64,000 nucleotides of DNA, taken from Roseomonas sp. Its GTDB lineage: Bacteria; Pseudomonadota; Alphaproteobacteria; Acetobacterales; Acetobacteraceae. The DNA lies in the NCBI GenBank assembly GCA_020249775.1, contig JADCFA010000018.1:124001-188000 (forward strand), given 5' to 3'. Shown here piece by piece: positions 17,341-26,641 of the stretch. The position numbers and the translations under genes are program-made. Within the stretch, counting starts at the first letter, position 1, and every line of letters starts with the position of its first letter. The notes under the pieces were generated by a model. The model did not search any database. It was not told the origin of the DNA and saw only the letters and a list, made by a program, of their open reading frames with translations.

Positions 17341-18698
17341 CCACGCGCGCGCTTGCGGAATTCACCGCCGCCATCAAGCCGGATGCTTTACCAGCAGAGG
17401 TTCGGCGCCAGGCGGCGCGGTTGGTCCTTGATGCGCTGGGCTGCGCCATGGCCGCCTGGATAGAGGATGCGGAAAAATCCCGCATCGCGCGCGATATTGC
17501 CGCGCTTTATCCCGGCGCGCCCGGCGCGCATGTGATGGGCACGAAGGGAGCCGCGGTGCAGCCGGCTTTCGCGGCACTCGCCAATGGCATCCTGATCAAT
17601 GCCGCCGATAATGATGACACGCATAAGCGCGCCTTGTTGCATGTGGGGTCCGTCATGGTGCCAACCGCGCTTGCCCTGGCCGAAGCGCGCGGGCTTTCTG
17701 GCCGCGCCATGCTGGCAGCGCTGGTGGCGGGGTATGAGGTCGCGGTGCGGGTCGGCATGGCGGTGATGCCAACGCATTACCGCTTCTGGCATTCCACCGC
17801 GACCAATGGAACCTTCGGTGCCGCTGCCGGTGCAGCCCATGCCATGGGGCTGGATGCGGATGGTGTGCGGGGTGCGCTTGGGCTGGCGGGCACGCAAGCC
17901 GCTGGGCTAAACACGTTTTTCGAATCCGGCGACATGACGAAATCCATTCACCCCGGCAAGGCCGCGCTGAATGGGATTCTGTCTGCGCAAATGGCCGCCC
18001 TTGGCGCGACCAGCCCGCCTGGCATTCTGGAACACCCGAAAGGCTATTTGGCGGCGTTTTCGCTGGAACCGAAAGCGGCGGCGCTGACGGCGGGGCTTGG
18101 GACGGAATGGGAGATTTTGCAAAACGGCTTCAAATATTTCCCTTCGATCCTGGCGAGCCATTCACCGATTCAGGCGACCCTTGCCATTGTTGCGAAGCAC
18201 AAGCCAGACCCGAAGCGGATCATCTCCATCACCAATGAAACCTATGATACGGTGAAATCACATTTTTCGAACAAGGATGTCACCTCGGTCATGGGTGCGC
18301 GGGTTTCGGTGCCCTATTGCATCGCCGCTGCGGCGGTGGATGGGGAATTGACTCAGCGCCAATTCGCGCCCGGGCGTGTCAATGACGCGCTGATCCGCCA
18401 GGTATTGGCGCGCACGGAAGTGGTGCCGGATGCGGAATTGAACAAACTCTACCCGGCGAAATTCCCCGCGCGCGTGACGATCACGCTGGATGACGGCACG
18501 AAACTGACCGAGACTGCGCTACTGCCCAAGGGAGACCCCGGCGCGCCGCTTACCGATGATGAATTGGAAGCGAAATTCCGCGACAATGCGGAACCGCTTT
18601 TGGGCAAGACGGGTGCCATGGCACTACGGGATGCGATCTGGCGCCTGGATGATGCGCCGGATGTGGCAGAGCTGGTGCGCTGTATGCGCCCCAGCTAA
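17337..18698 (+). CDS. MmgE/PrpD family protein (second of two)
   Basis: A 453-residue MmgE/PrpD protein with the family segments ADNDDTHKRALLHVGS and TNGTFGAAAGAAHAMGLD. It is about the same size as the one at 12704-14050 but diverged, so the two are probably not recent duplicates. It is coupled to the preceding DUF4286-like gene (ATGA). It ends 3 bases from the convergent galU stop. Reaction unknown; dehydration or isomerisation of a carboxylic acid fits the family. Confidence 0.88.
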   Translation: MTTRALAEFTAAIKPDALPAEVRRQAARLVLDALGCAMAAWIEDAEKSRIARDIAALYPGAPGAHVMGTKGAAVQPAFAALANGILINAADNDDTHKRALLHVGSVMVPTALALAEARGLSGRAMLAALVAGYEVAVRVGMAVMPTHYRFWHSTATNGTFGAAAGAAHAMGLDADGVRGALGLAGTQAAGLNTFFESGDMTKSIHPGKAALNGILSAQMAALGATSPPGILEHPKGYLAAFSLEPKAAALTAGLGTEWEILQNGFKYFPSILASHSPIQATLAIVAKHKPDPKRIISITNETYDTVKSHFSNKDVTSVMGARVSVPYCIAAAAVDGELTQRQFAPGRVNDALIRQVLARTEVVPDAELNKLYPAKFPARVTITLDDGTKLTETALLPKGDPGAPLTDDELEAKFRDNAEPLLGKTGAMALRDAIWRLDDAPDVAELVRCMRPS

Positions 18699-18701
18699 TT
18701 C

Positions 18702-19574
18702 TCAGGCATAACGCTTCAGAATATCGCGCATGGCCGGCGCCATGTCGGGCCTTGCCAGCGCGTAAGCTACCTGTGCTTCCAAAAAACCCGCCTTGTCGCC
18801 GCAATCAAAGCGGCGGCCTTCATAGCGCAGCCCATGGAAGGGCTGCGTGCCGATCAGCTTTGCCATGCTGTCGGTCAATTGCACTTCCCCGCCCGCGCCC
18901 TTTTCCATCCGCGCCAAATAGCCGATCACTTCGGGCATCAGCACATAGCGGCCAATGATGGTCAGGTTGGACGGCGCCTTTTCAATCGGCGGCTTTTCCA
19001 CCAGGCCCTTTACGGAAACCAGCCGCCCACGATCTTCCGCTACATCCAAAACGCCATAGCGGTTGACGCGATCACGCGGCACTTCCTCAATCGCGACAAC
19101 ATTGCCGCCGGTTTCGCGATAGGCATCGGCCAATTGCGCGGTGCAGGATACTTCGCATTGCATCAAATCATCCGGCAGCAGGATCGCGAAAGGATCATCG
19201 GCAATAAAGGCGCGCGCGCACCAAATGGCATGGCCAAGCCCCATCGGCACTTGCTGACGCACAGAAAAAACCATGCCTGGCTGAATTGCGTCAGCCCGCA
19301 GCGCGGCCAATTCCTTTTCCTTGCCACGTTCGGCGAGTGTCTTTTCCAGCTCATAGGCAATGTCGAAATGATCAACCAGCATGGTCTTGCCGCGGCCAGT
19401 GATCAGGCAGATTTGTTCGATCCCTGCGGCGCGCGCTTCTTCCACCGCGTATTGGATCAGCGGCTTGTCCACGATGGGCAGCATTTCCTTCGCCATGGTC
19501 TTGGTGGCGGGCAGGAAACGCGTGCCAAGCCCGGCAACGGGCAGCACGGCTTTCTTGAGCGGCTTCAACGGCAC
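18702..19574 (-). CDS. galU: UTP-glucose-1-phosphate uridylyltransferase
   Basis: A 290-residue nucleotidyltransferase making UDP-glucose from UTP and glucose-1-phosphate. Motifs are the nucleotide-binding GLGTRFLPATKTMAKEMLP (about 15-33), the metal/UTP segment LPDDLM and the late GGEVQLTDSM. It is full length for bacterial GalU. It appears to be a single-gene unit, ending head-on against the PrpD gene with a 3-base gap. UDP-glucose feeds surface polysaccharide synthesis. Confidence 0.95.
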   Translation of the reverse strand: MPLKPLKKAVLPVAGLGTRFLPATKTMAKEMLPIVDKPLIQYAVEEARAAGIEQICLITGRGKTMLVDHFDIAYELEKTLAERGKEKELAALRADAIQPGMVFSVRQQVPMGLGHAIWCARAFIADDPFAILLPDDLMQCEVSCTAQLADAYRETGGNVVAIEEVPRDRVNRYGVLDVAEDRGRLVSVKGLVEKPPIEKAPSNLTIIGRYVLMPEVIGYLARMEKGAGGEVQLTDSMAKLIGTQPFHGLRYEGRRFDCGDKAGFLEAQVAYALARPDMAPAMRDILKRYA

Positions 19575-19649
19575 AGGACGATTCCCCTGGATTGGTCTTC
19601 CGCCATCTTATGCCGCGAAAGCCGGGCATGATTAAGGCGGGGGCGGCGC

Positions 19650-20963
19650 CTAAAACACTGAAAAACGTTCTTCCAGAATGCGGCGCCGGGGCACGCCAAG
19701 CGCGGCCAAGCCCTGATGCGCGGCGCGTATCATGGGGCCAGGGCCGCAGAGCAGGAAAACCCAGCCCTCACGCGCGGCCTCTGCGGCTTCGGCCTGGATC
19801 AATGCGGGCGTCATCATGCCGGCGAAGCCCGCCCAACCCGCCGGGGGTTCCTGCAGCACATGGTGAAGATCAAGCCGCAAGCGTTCGGCAAGAGCAGCCA
19901 ATTCCGCCGCTGCCATGATCTGCCCTTCATGCCGATTGCCATAAAGCAGGGTGATGGGGCGGGTTTCGCCGCACGCCGCGGCGGCTCGCAGCAGGGAGAG
20001 CATGGGCGCCAACCCCGCCCCGCCAGCGATCATGAAAATGCCGGGCTCCTGCCGGCCTTCCAGACACAGCGCGCCATGTGGGCCATCCACAAAGGCGCGC
20101 GCGCCAAGCGGCAGCCGTCCGATCTGGCGCGTGAAATCGCCAACTTCCTTGATCAGAAAGCGCAAGGCCTTCCCATCCGCGGGGGCAGAGGCGATGGAGA
20201 AAGGATGCTCACGCACCGAAAAGGCCGAGCAATCAAGCCGCAGCCAGGCGAATTGCCCGGCGCGATAGGCAAGCCCGGCATGGCCATCGGGTTCCAATGT
20301 CAGCGACCACAGCCGATCACCGACGCGTTCCAGCCCCGCAATGCGCCAAGGGCGGTGCGCCAGGCGCCAGGGCCGCAGCAGATAAACCGCAACCAGACTG
20401 CCGAGCGCCAAGGCCAGCAGAAAGGCCCAATAGGCGATCAGCGCCGGCGCCGCTGAATAGCGCCCGGCTGAGATGGCGTGATGCAGCGCGAAGCCTGCCA
20501 GCAGCGCCGCGCCAAGCCCGTGGCTGATCCGCCAGGCTTCATAGCGATAGGGCAGATCATCGCGTCTGATGGCGGTGAGAGTCAGCACGCCAAGCAGCAG
20601 CCACGCCAAAGCACCGGAAATGAGCGAGGCCGCATCCAAGCCCAGCACCAGCGCACCGGTAGGGTCATCCGGGCGATCAAAAGCCGCACCGCTTGGGCTC
20701 AGATAAAATAGCGGATGCAGCAATGCCGCGATGGTCAGCACCTGCGCGAAGACCTGATGCCAGCGCAGGTTGCGATCCATGCCGATGCCGGCACTGATGG
20801 CACGAAACCGGCCAGACAGCAGAAACTCCAACAACAGCGCCGCGGTCGCCATCATGGCAATGGCGCTGGAGGCTTCATCCAACCACGGCCGCGCGGGGCC
20901 GATCAGCCACCAGCCAAGTACTACCGGCAGCACGACCAACAGGGCATAGGCAGCAAGGATCAC
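19650..20963 (-). CDS. Ferric-reductase-like transmembrane flavoprotein
   Basis: A 437-residue protein with about six N-terminal membrane helices holding histidines typical of ferric-reductase heme domains (RWHQ, LHPLFY, ISHGLGAALL, LHH), then an FAD/NAD(P)-binding reductase half. The flavin motif is HPFSIASAP, and nucleotide motifs are GGAGLAPMLSLL and LLCGPGPM. It would move electrons from NAD(P)H across the inner membrane. The start appears to be GTG at 20963 because an in-frame stop lies 21 bases upstream. Acceptor unknown. Confidence 0.87.
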   Translation of the reverse strand: MILAAYALLVVLPVVLGWWLIGPARPWLDEASSAIAMMATAALLLEFLLSGRFRAISAGIGMDRNLRWHQVFAQVLTIAALLHPLFYLSPSGAAFDRPDDPTGALVLGLDAASLISGALAWLLLGVLTLTAIRRDDLPYRYEAWRISHGLGAALLAGFALHHAISAGRYSAAPALIAYWAFLLALALGSLVAVYLLRPWRLAHRPWRIAGLERVGDRLWSLTLEPDGHAGLAYRAGQFAWLRLDCSAFSVREHPFSIASAPADGKALRFLIKEVGDFTRQIGRLPLGARAFVDGPHGALCLEGRQEPGIFMIAGGAGLAPMLSLLRAAAACGETRPITLLYGNRHEGQIMAAAELAALAERLRLDLHHVLQEPPAGWAGFAGMMTPALIQAEAAEAAREGWVFLLCGPGPMIRAAHQGLAALGVPRRRILEERFSVF

Positions 20964-21087
20964 CAGGGCGGGCAGGGCGTGTCACCTTTCAGCACGCGGG
21001 CAGCCTATCACCGCCCGCGCGGCAAGTCTTGGTTTTGACGCCTGCACGGATTGGGATTTGAATATCATGAAGCCGAAGGGCAGAACC

Positions 21088-22218
21088 ATGATCGCTTCCC
21101 CGCACTTCAACCCCACGGATTTTCGTATCGCGCCGGGCATCGCGCATCTTTGCGCCGCCGGTGAGACGCCGTTTCTCCACCAGCATGATGCCGCCTTTGC
21201 CGCCTATGCCGCCGATAAATCGGATGGGCCGGCCGGGCGCCATCGCCAGGAAGCCATGATGGAAAGCGCGCGGGCGCGGGCGGCGCGGTTGTTTCATGTG
21301 GCGCCTGCCGATATCGGCTTTGTGTCATCGGTGGCCGAGGGCGTTTCCATGGTGGTGGAAAGCCTGAATTGGCACGCGGGCGATACGGTGCTGGTTGATC
21401 CGGATGAATATCCATCGGTCGTCGCACCGCTGACGCTGCAACGCCAACCGAAAGTGACGCTGCGCTTTGCCAAGGCCGCTGATCCAGCCAGCTTCGCCGC
21501 TGCGATTGATGGTTCAACGCGCATGATTGGCGTCAGTGCCGTGTCCTTTCTGAATGCCGCACGGCATGATCTGGTCGCGTTACGCGCGGCGGCGGATCGC
21601 GTGGGCGCGCTGCTGGTGGTGGATTTCACGCAAGGTGCCGGCTGGATGCCGATCCATGCCGAGGTTGCGGATTTTGCTTTCTCTGCCTGCTATAAGTGGT
21701 TGTTGGGCTGTACGGGTGTTGCGCTGGCCTATTGGAACCCGAAGCGCCAGCCAGGCTGGGTGCCGAGTACGGCGGGTTGGCATTCCATCGCTTCCATGGG
21801 GCGGCCGGATTGGTCCGAAACACCCGCACTTTTGCCCGGCGCTGCGCGCTTCACGCGCGGCAATCCATCGCATCTTGGGCTTTATGTTTTGGATTCGGCG
21901 CTGCGCTATCTGGAAGGTTTTGCGCCGGAGGTAATTGAAGCCCATGTGCAGCGCCTGACCGTGGGGCTACTGGAACGCTTGCGCGCGGCCGGCATTCCTT
22001 CCACTACACCGCCCGATCCGCGCTGGCATGGTGCGAGTGTTTGCGCGGAACACCCGAAGTCAGCGGCGATTGTGGACGGTATGGCGCGGCGCGGCGTGCT
22101 CGCTTGGAATGGCCGGGGGCGCATCCGCATTTCCTTCCACGGCTATAATGGCAGTGATGATATGGACCGCGCCGCCGATGCCCTGATTGCCGAATGGCGC
22201 GCTGCGGGTGCAAGCTGA
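21088..22218 (+). CDS. Class V aminotransferase-fold PLP enzyme
   Basis: A 376-residue PLP-dependent protein. VVDFTQGAGW supplies the cofactor Asp, and the Schiff-base Lys is in SACYKWLLGCTGV (about residue 202). It resembles the kynureninase/cysteine desulfurase branch of class V. In-frame starts exist at 21058 (TTG), 21067 and 21088; I chose 21088 after GAAGGGCAG, with moderate confidence. It is 28 bases before the alcohol dehydrogenase gene and probably co-transcribed. The exact substrate cannot be inferred. Confidence 0.82.
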   Translation: MIASPHFNPTDFRIAPGIAHLCAAGETPFLHQHDAAFAAYAADKSDGPAGRHRQEAMMESARARAARLFHVAPADIGFVSSVAEGVSMVVESLNWHAGDTVLVDPDEYPSVVAPLTLQRQPKVTLRFAKAADPASFAAAIDGSTRMIGVSAVSFLNAARHDLVALRAAADRVGALLVVDFTQGAGWMPIHAEVADFAFSACYKWLLGCTGVALAYWNPKRQPGWVPSTAGWHSIASMGRPDWSETPALLPGAARFTRGNPSHLGLYVLDSALRYLEGFAPEVIEAHVQRLTVGLLERLRAAGIPSTTPPDPRWHGASVCAEHPKSAAIVDGMARRGVLAWNGRGRIRISFHGYNGSDDMDRAADALIAEWRAAGAS

Positions 22219-22246
22219 CGGATAGGGTTACCAGGAGGAAGCGCCG

Positions 22247-23380
22247 ATGCGCATGAAAGCCGCCATTTTGTTCGAACAGGGCCTGCCGCGCCCCTATGCC
22301 AAGACCCACCCTTTGGTGGTGGAGGAGGTGGAGCTTGACCCGCCTGGCCCCGGTGAAATCCTGATCGAAATCGCGGCAGCGGGGCTTTGCCATTCCGATC
22401 TGTCCACGATTGAAAACCAGCGCCCGCGCCCGCTACCGATTGTGATCGGCCATGAAGGCGCGGGGATTGTGCGTGAATGCGGGCCGGGCATTACGGACCT
22501 CAAGCCCGGTGATCACGTGATCACGGTATTCGCTTCATCCTGCGGCACCTGTCGTTACTGTGCGCGTGGCCGGCCCAATATCTGCCCGAGTGGCAATGCC
22601 GCGCGCGCGGCGGGGTCCTTGGTGAGTGGTGCGAAGCGCATCAAGCGGCTGGATGGCAATTATGTGAATCACAATAGCGGCTTGTCGCTATTTGCGCAGT
22701 TTGCCGTGGTGGCGCGGCGTTCGGCGGTGAAGATTGACAAGGACATTCCCCTTGATGACGCGGCGATTTTCGGCTGCGCGGTGATGACCGGCGCCGGCGC
22801 TGTCATCAATACCGCGCGCTTGCAGCCTGGTGAGAATGTCGCGGTGGTGGGCCTGGGCGGCGTTGGCATGAATGCGCTTTTTGCCGCCGTTGCTTCGGGC
22901 GCTGATCGCATCATTGCCGTTGATACCAACCCGAAGAAGCTGGAACAGGCCAAGGAATGGGGCGCAACCGATGTTTTCCTGGCCGGCAATGATGATTGCG
23001 CGGCAGCGGTGCGGGATGCCACCGATGGCGGGGTGGATACGGTGATTGAAACCGCTGGCACCATCCCGGCCATGCAGCTTGCCATTGCCATTACCGCGCG
23101 TGGCGGCAGCACCATCAGCGCCGGTTTGCCGAATGTGAATGCTTCAGTGTCCTACCTGCATGCGAATTTGGTCTCAGAAGAAAAGAGCATTCGCGGTTCC
23201 TATATGGGTTCCTGCGTGGCGGAGCGCGATATTCCGCGCCTGCTTTCACTTTATCGGCGGGGCAAGATGCCGGTGAATAAGCTCAAAAGCGGTGTGGTGA
23301 AGCTGGAAGAGATCAATGAAGGTTTTGACCGGCTATCCGATGGCACGGTGCTGCGGCAGATGCTGAAGCCGAATAGCTAA
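22247..23380 (+). CDS. Zinc-dependent alcohol dehydrogenase
   Basis: A 377-residue MDR-family dehydrogenase. The catalytic zinc ligands are in GLCHSD and GHEGAG, the structural zinc cysteines are in SSCGTCRYCARGRPNIC (about 98-114), and the Rossmann motif is GLGGVG (about 201-206). It resembles class III/aryl-alcohol type enzymes. GGAGGAAG precedes the ATG. It follows the PLP enzyme gene at short distance. The substrate is probably an alcohol or aldehyde but is not defined. Confidence 0.9.
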   Translation: MRMKAAILFEQGLPRPYAKTHPLVVEEVELDPPGPGEILIEIAAAGLCHSDLSTIENQRPRPLPIVIGHEGAGIVRECGPGITDLKPGDHVITVFASSCGTCRYCARGRPNICPSGNAARAAGSLVSGAKRIKRLDGNYVNHNSGLSLFAQFAVVARRSAVKIDKDIPLDDAAIFGCAVMTGAGAVINTARLQPGENVAVVGLGGVGMNALFAAVASGADRIIAVDTNPKKLEQAKEWGATDVFLAGNDDCAAAVRDATDGGVDTVIETAGTIPAMQLAIAITARGGSTISAGLPNVNASVSYLHANLVSEEKSIRGSYMGSCVAERDIPRLLSLYRRGKMPVNKLKSGVVKLEEINEGFDRLSDGTVLRQMLKPNS

Positions 23381-23383
23381 CGA

Positions 23384-24166
23384 TTAAACATTCCCATCCT
23401 TGGCGGGCAGGCGGCTGAAAATCGCGGCTCGCCAGGAAATCGGCAAGGCGCCCGCGAAGCGCGCGAGCATATAGGTCGGCCAGGGATAGGCGATGCGCGT
23501 CTTGCCGCGCGCGAGCCCCGCCAGCGTGCGCCGCGCGGCTTCATCCGCATCCATCAGGAAGGGCATGGGGAATTTGTTGCGCGCGGTCATGGGGGTGCGG
23601 ATATAGCCGGGACAAATCGCATGCAGGCGAATGCCGCGCTGGCGTTCCGTTGCATCCAAAGCTTCCGCCCAGCGCTGCACCGCGGCCTTGCTGGCGCAAT
23701 AGGTGGGCGCACCCGGCGCGGCCACGAAAGCGGCGACGGAGGCCACCACGGCGATACGCCCGCGCAGCCCATCGGCGCCCGGAGATTGCGTGGCCATGAC
23801 CTCCAGCGCGGGCAAAGCCGTGTTCAAGACGCCGGTAACATTGGTTTCGAAAATGCGCCGGGTTTGGGTGGTGGGTTCCGTGGTGCCGCCCGTGCCGGCG
23901 GAAATGCCAGCATTGGCAATCACCAGATCAAGTCGCCCCGCACCGGCGATCCAGCCCGCCATGGCCGCCGCGTCGCAGACATCCAGCACGCAAGGCCGCA
24001 CCTCTGCCCCGCGCGCACGGCAGGTGTTCGCGGCTTGATCGAGCCTGGCGGCATCGCGGCCCGAAAGATGCAGCACGACGCCAGGCGCGGCGCAGGCTTC
24101 CGCCAAGGCGCGGCCAAGGCCGGATGAGGCACCGGTGATCAACACATTTTGCCAAAGCGCTTGCAT
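23384..24166 (-). CDS. SDR family NAD(P)-dependent oxidoreductase
   Basis: A 260-residue classical-fold SDR with cofactor motif TGASSGLGRALA (about 9-20), NAGIS and active-site YCASK (about 157-161). Unlike the SDR at 14824-15597, its YxxxK is intact. I chose the ATG at 24166, which has GAGGAG upstream; longer frames run into the yicC gene on the other strand. It ends 3 bases from the alcohol dehydrogenase stop and is divergent from yicC with a 28-base gap. Confidence 0.9.
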   Translation of the reverse strand: MQALWQNVLITGASSGLGRALAEACAAPGVVLHLSGRDAARLDQAANTCRARGAEVRPCVLDVCDAAAMAGWIAGAGRLDLVIANAGISAGTGGTTEPTTQTRRIFETNVTGVLNTALPALEVMATQSPGADGLRGRIAVVASVAAFVAAPGAPTYCASKAAVQRWAEALDATERQRGIRLHAICPGYIRTPMTARNKFPMPFLMDADEAARRTLAGLARGKTRIAYPWPTYMLARFAGALPISWRAAIFSRLPAKDGNV

Positions 24167-24194
24167 AACATCTCCTCTGGGGCAAAAACCGCGC

Positions 24195-25094
24195 ATGGCC
24201 AAGCTTGCATCCATGACCGGTTTCGCCCGTGCCGATGGCACCCTGCCCGATGGCGCTTCCTTCCTGTGGGAAGTGCGCAGCGTCAATGGGCGGGGGCTCG
24301 ATTTGCGGCTGCGCCTGCCCAATGGGCTGGATGCGCTGGAACCCGCCTTGCGCGATGCGGCGGCCAAGATCTTCAAGCGCGGCAATATCTCGGCGACGCT
24401 GAACATCAAGCGGGAGGAGAAGGCGGGACCGCGCCTGACACCGGACCCTGTCGCGCTGGATCAGGCACTGCGCCTGGCCCTGGAGTTGGCGGCGCGCATC
24501 CCGGGCGCCCCGCCGCCGCGCGCCGAGGCGCTGTTGACCCTGCCTGGCGTGCTGCGGGCCGAGACCACAGAACTGGATGAAGCCGCTGAGGAAGCCCGCC
24601 GCGCCGCGGTGGCGGCGGGCTTTTCCACCGCCTTGCAAGCCTTGGCGAAGTCCCGCGCGGCGGAGGGCGCGCGGCTCGCGGAAATCCTGACCGTGCTGAT
24701 TGATGAAATCGCGGCCCTGGTCGCACTCGCCCGCGATGCGGCGGCGGACCAACCCGCCCAGCAAAAGGCGCGCTTGCTGGAAAGCCTGGCCGCGCTGCTG
24801 GAAGGGGAGCGCCGCGTGCCGGAAGAACGCCTCGCGGCCGAGGTCGCGCTGCTCGCCGCCAAATCCGATGTGCGGGAGGAAATTGATCGCCTCAACGCCC
24901 ATATCGCCGAAGCGCGCGCGCTGCTTGCTTCCGGTGACGCGGTCGGGCGGCGTTTGGAGTTTCTGACGCAGGAATTCGTGCGCGAAGCCAATACGCTCTG
25001 CAGCAAATCCGCGAGTGTCGCGTTGACGCGCTTGGGGCTTGATCTGAAAGCGGCGATCGAGCGCCTGCGCGAACAGGCAGCGAATGTGGAGTAA
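24195..25094 (+). CDS. yicC: YicC/YloC-family endoribonuclease
   Basis: A 299-residue YicC-family protein beginning MAKLASMTGFARADG, the conserved opening of the family. It continues with the N-terminal domain (SVNGRGLDLRLRLP) and the C-terminal DUF1732 domain (LEFLTQEFVREANTLCSKS). YicC acts in RNA turnover. It lies 6 bases before gmk, an arrangement common in alphaproteobacteria. Confidence 0.95.
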   Translation: MAKLASMTGFARADGTLPDGASFLWEVRSVNGRGLDLRLRLPNGLDALEPALRDAAAKIFKRGNISATLNIKREEKAGPRLTPDPVALDQALRLALELAARIPGAPPPRAEALLTLPGVLRAETTELDEAAEEARRAAVAAGFSTALQALAKSRAAEGARLAEILTVLIDEIAALVALARDAAADQPAQQKARLLESLAALLEGERRVPEERLAAEVALLAAKSDVREEIDRLNAHIAEARALLASGDAVGRRLEFLTQEFVREANTLCSKSASVALTRLGLDLKAAIERLREQAANVE

Positions 25095-25100
25095 GCGCCC

Positions 25101-25721
25101 ATGAAGCGTCGCGGCCTTTGCCTGGTGATTGCGGCACCGCCCGGGGCGGGTAAGACCAGCATCTCCCGCGCGTTGTTGGAAAGCGAGGCTGATCTCACGC
25201 TTTCGGTCAGCGTTACCACACGCGCCATGCGCCCAGGGGAGCAGGATGGCGTGCATTACCATTTCCGCGACATGGCGGAATATCAGGCCATGATTGTGCG
25301 TGGTGATTTACTGGAACATGCGATGTTTCTGGGCCGCGGCTATGGCACGCCGCGCGCACCCGTTGAAGCCGCTTTGGCCGAAGGGCGAGATGTGCTGTTT
25401 GACATTGAATGGCAGGGCCATCGGCAATTGAAGGCCAGCATGCCGGCCGATGTCACCAGCATCTTCCTGTTGCCGCCCAGCATGGCGGAACTCGAGAACC
25501 GCCTGCGTAAGCGCGGTCAGGATAGTGATGCGGAAATCGTCAAGCGCATGGCGGCTGCTCGGGAAGAAATCACCCATTGGGATGAATTCGATCATGTGCT
25601 GATCAATCAGGATTTCGATGCGACCGTTGCGGCAGTACGCGCCATTTTGCATGCCGCACGCAGCACACGCGCCCGCCAGCCAGGCATGGCGGAGTTCATC
25701 AAGGGCTTGCTCGGCGCGTGA
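25101..25721 (+). CDS. gmk: Guanylate kinase
   Basis: A 206-residue GMP kinase. The P-loop reads APPGAGKTS (about 11-19), followed by SVTTRAMRPGEQDGVHYHF for GMP binding and FDIEWQGHRQLK. It phosphorylates GMP to GDP. Its stop overlaps the GTG start of the next gene (GTGA), suggesting a yicC-gmk-transporter transcript. Confidence 0.96.
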   Translation: MKRRGLCLVIAAPPGAGKTSISRALLESEADLTLSVSVTTRAMRPGEQDGVHYHFRDMAEYQAMIVRGDLLEHAMFLGRGYGTPRAPVEAALAEGRDVLFDIEWQGHRQLKASMPADVTSIFLLPPSMAELENRLRKRGQDSDAEIVKRMAAAREEITHWDEFDHVLINQDFDATVAAVRAILHAARSTRARQPGMAEFIKGLLGA

Positions 25722-26641
25722 GTATTGTTCTTGGCATTGTCCTGCCGGTCTTTGCCATTATTGCGCTAGGCTATGGCGCTTCACGTTGGCGTTTTGTGGA
25801 TGATGGCGGCTTTCGCGGGTTGAATTTTTTTACCTTCTCCATCGCCTCACCCTGTTTGTTGTTTAATGGCGGCACATCGGGCCATGAGGGCGGCGGGCCG
25901 GCGGCCTTCGCGTTTTTCATCGCCTCCATGCTGATTTATGGCATCGCGTTATGGCTTGGCCGTGCAAGGCTGCGGCAGGGCATTGGTGCGGCAGGCTTGT
26001 TTGCGCTGAATGCCAGCTTCGGCAATACGGTCATGCTCGGCATTCCCTTGATCACGGCGGCTTTTGGTCAGGCGGGGCTGACCATATTGCTGGCGATACT
26101 CGCGCTGCATTCCATGGTGTTGCTGAGTGTCGCCACCGTGGTGGCGGAGATTGGGCTGCATAGTCAGGCGCCGCTGTCACGCGTCTTGCGCGCAACGCTA
26201 CTTGGTGTGCTGCGCCATCCGATTGTGATGGCGGTGTTCCTTGCCTTCGTTTGGCAGGCACTTGGCATTCCCGTGCCGGCACCGATGCGCCGCGTTTTGG
26301 AATTGCTCGGCGCGGCGGGGCCGCCATTGGCCTTGTTTTGCCTTGGCGGATCGCTTGCCGGATTTTCCCTGGCGGGTGCGCGGGCCGAGGTTGGTTTCGC
26401 CAGTTTCCTGAAACTTGCGCTGATGCCGGCGCTGGCCTGGGGCGCTTGTCTGGCGCTCGGCCTTTCGCCTTTGGAAACCGCGGTGGCGGTGGTGACATCG
26501 GCGCTGCCGACCGGCGCCAATGCATTTCTATTGGCGCGGCGTTACGAAACCGGCGTGGGCGCTTCAGGTGCCACGGTGCTGCTTTCCACGCTGATTTCGA
26601 TTGCAACGCTTTCCGTGTTGCTCGCTTACTTCAAGGCTTGA
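25718..26641 (+). CDS. AEC-family (auxin efflux carrier-like) transporter
   Basis: A 307-residue membrane protein with about ten predicted helices and the AEC-type features NASFGNTVMLGIPL and ALPTGANAFLLARRYE. AEC proteins move organic anions such as malonate or malate. The GTG start overlaps the gmk stop. The stop codon abuts that of the convergent MFS gene with no spacer. Confidence 0.88.
   Translation: MSIVLGIVLPVFAIIALGYGASRWRFVDDGGFRGLNFFTFSIASPCLLFNGGTSGHEGGGPAAFAFFIASMLIYGIALWLGRARLRQGIGAAGLFALNASFGNTVMLGIPLITAAFGQAGLTILLAILALHSMVLLSVATVVAEIGLHSQAPLSRVLRATLLGVLRHPIVMAVFLAFVWQALGIPVPAPMRRVLELLGAAGPPLALFCLGGSLAGFSLAGARAEVGFASFLKLALMPALAWGACLALGLSPLETAVAVVTSALPTGANAFLLARRYETGVGASGATVLLSTLISIATLSVLLAYFKA

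Noticed and set aside
12704-18698. Calling the PrpD genes a methylcitrate cycle
   Set aside because: No 2-methylcitrate synthase or lyase gene is nearby; the MmgE/PrpD family has many other activities.
23928-25262. A 444-residue minus-strand open frame
   Set aside because: Antisense to yicC and gmk, both strongly supported; the protein shows no domain and is arginine/glutamine-rich.
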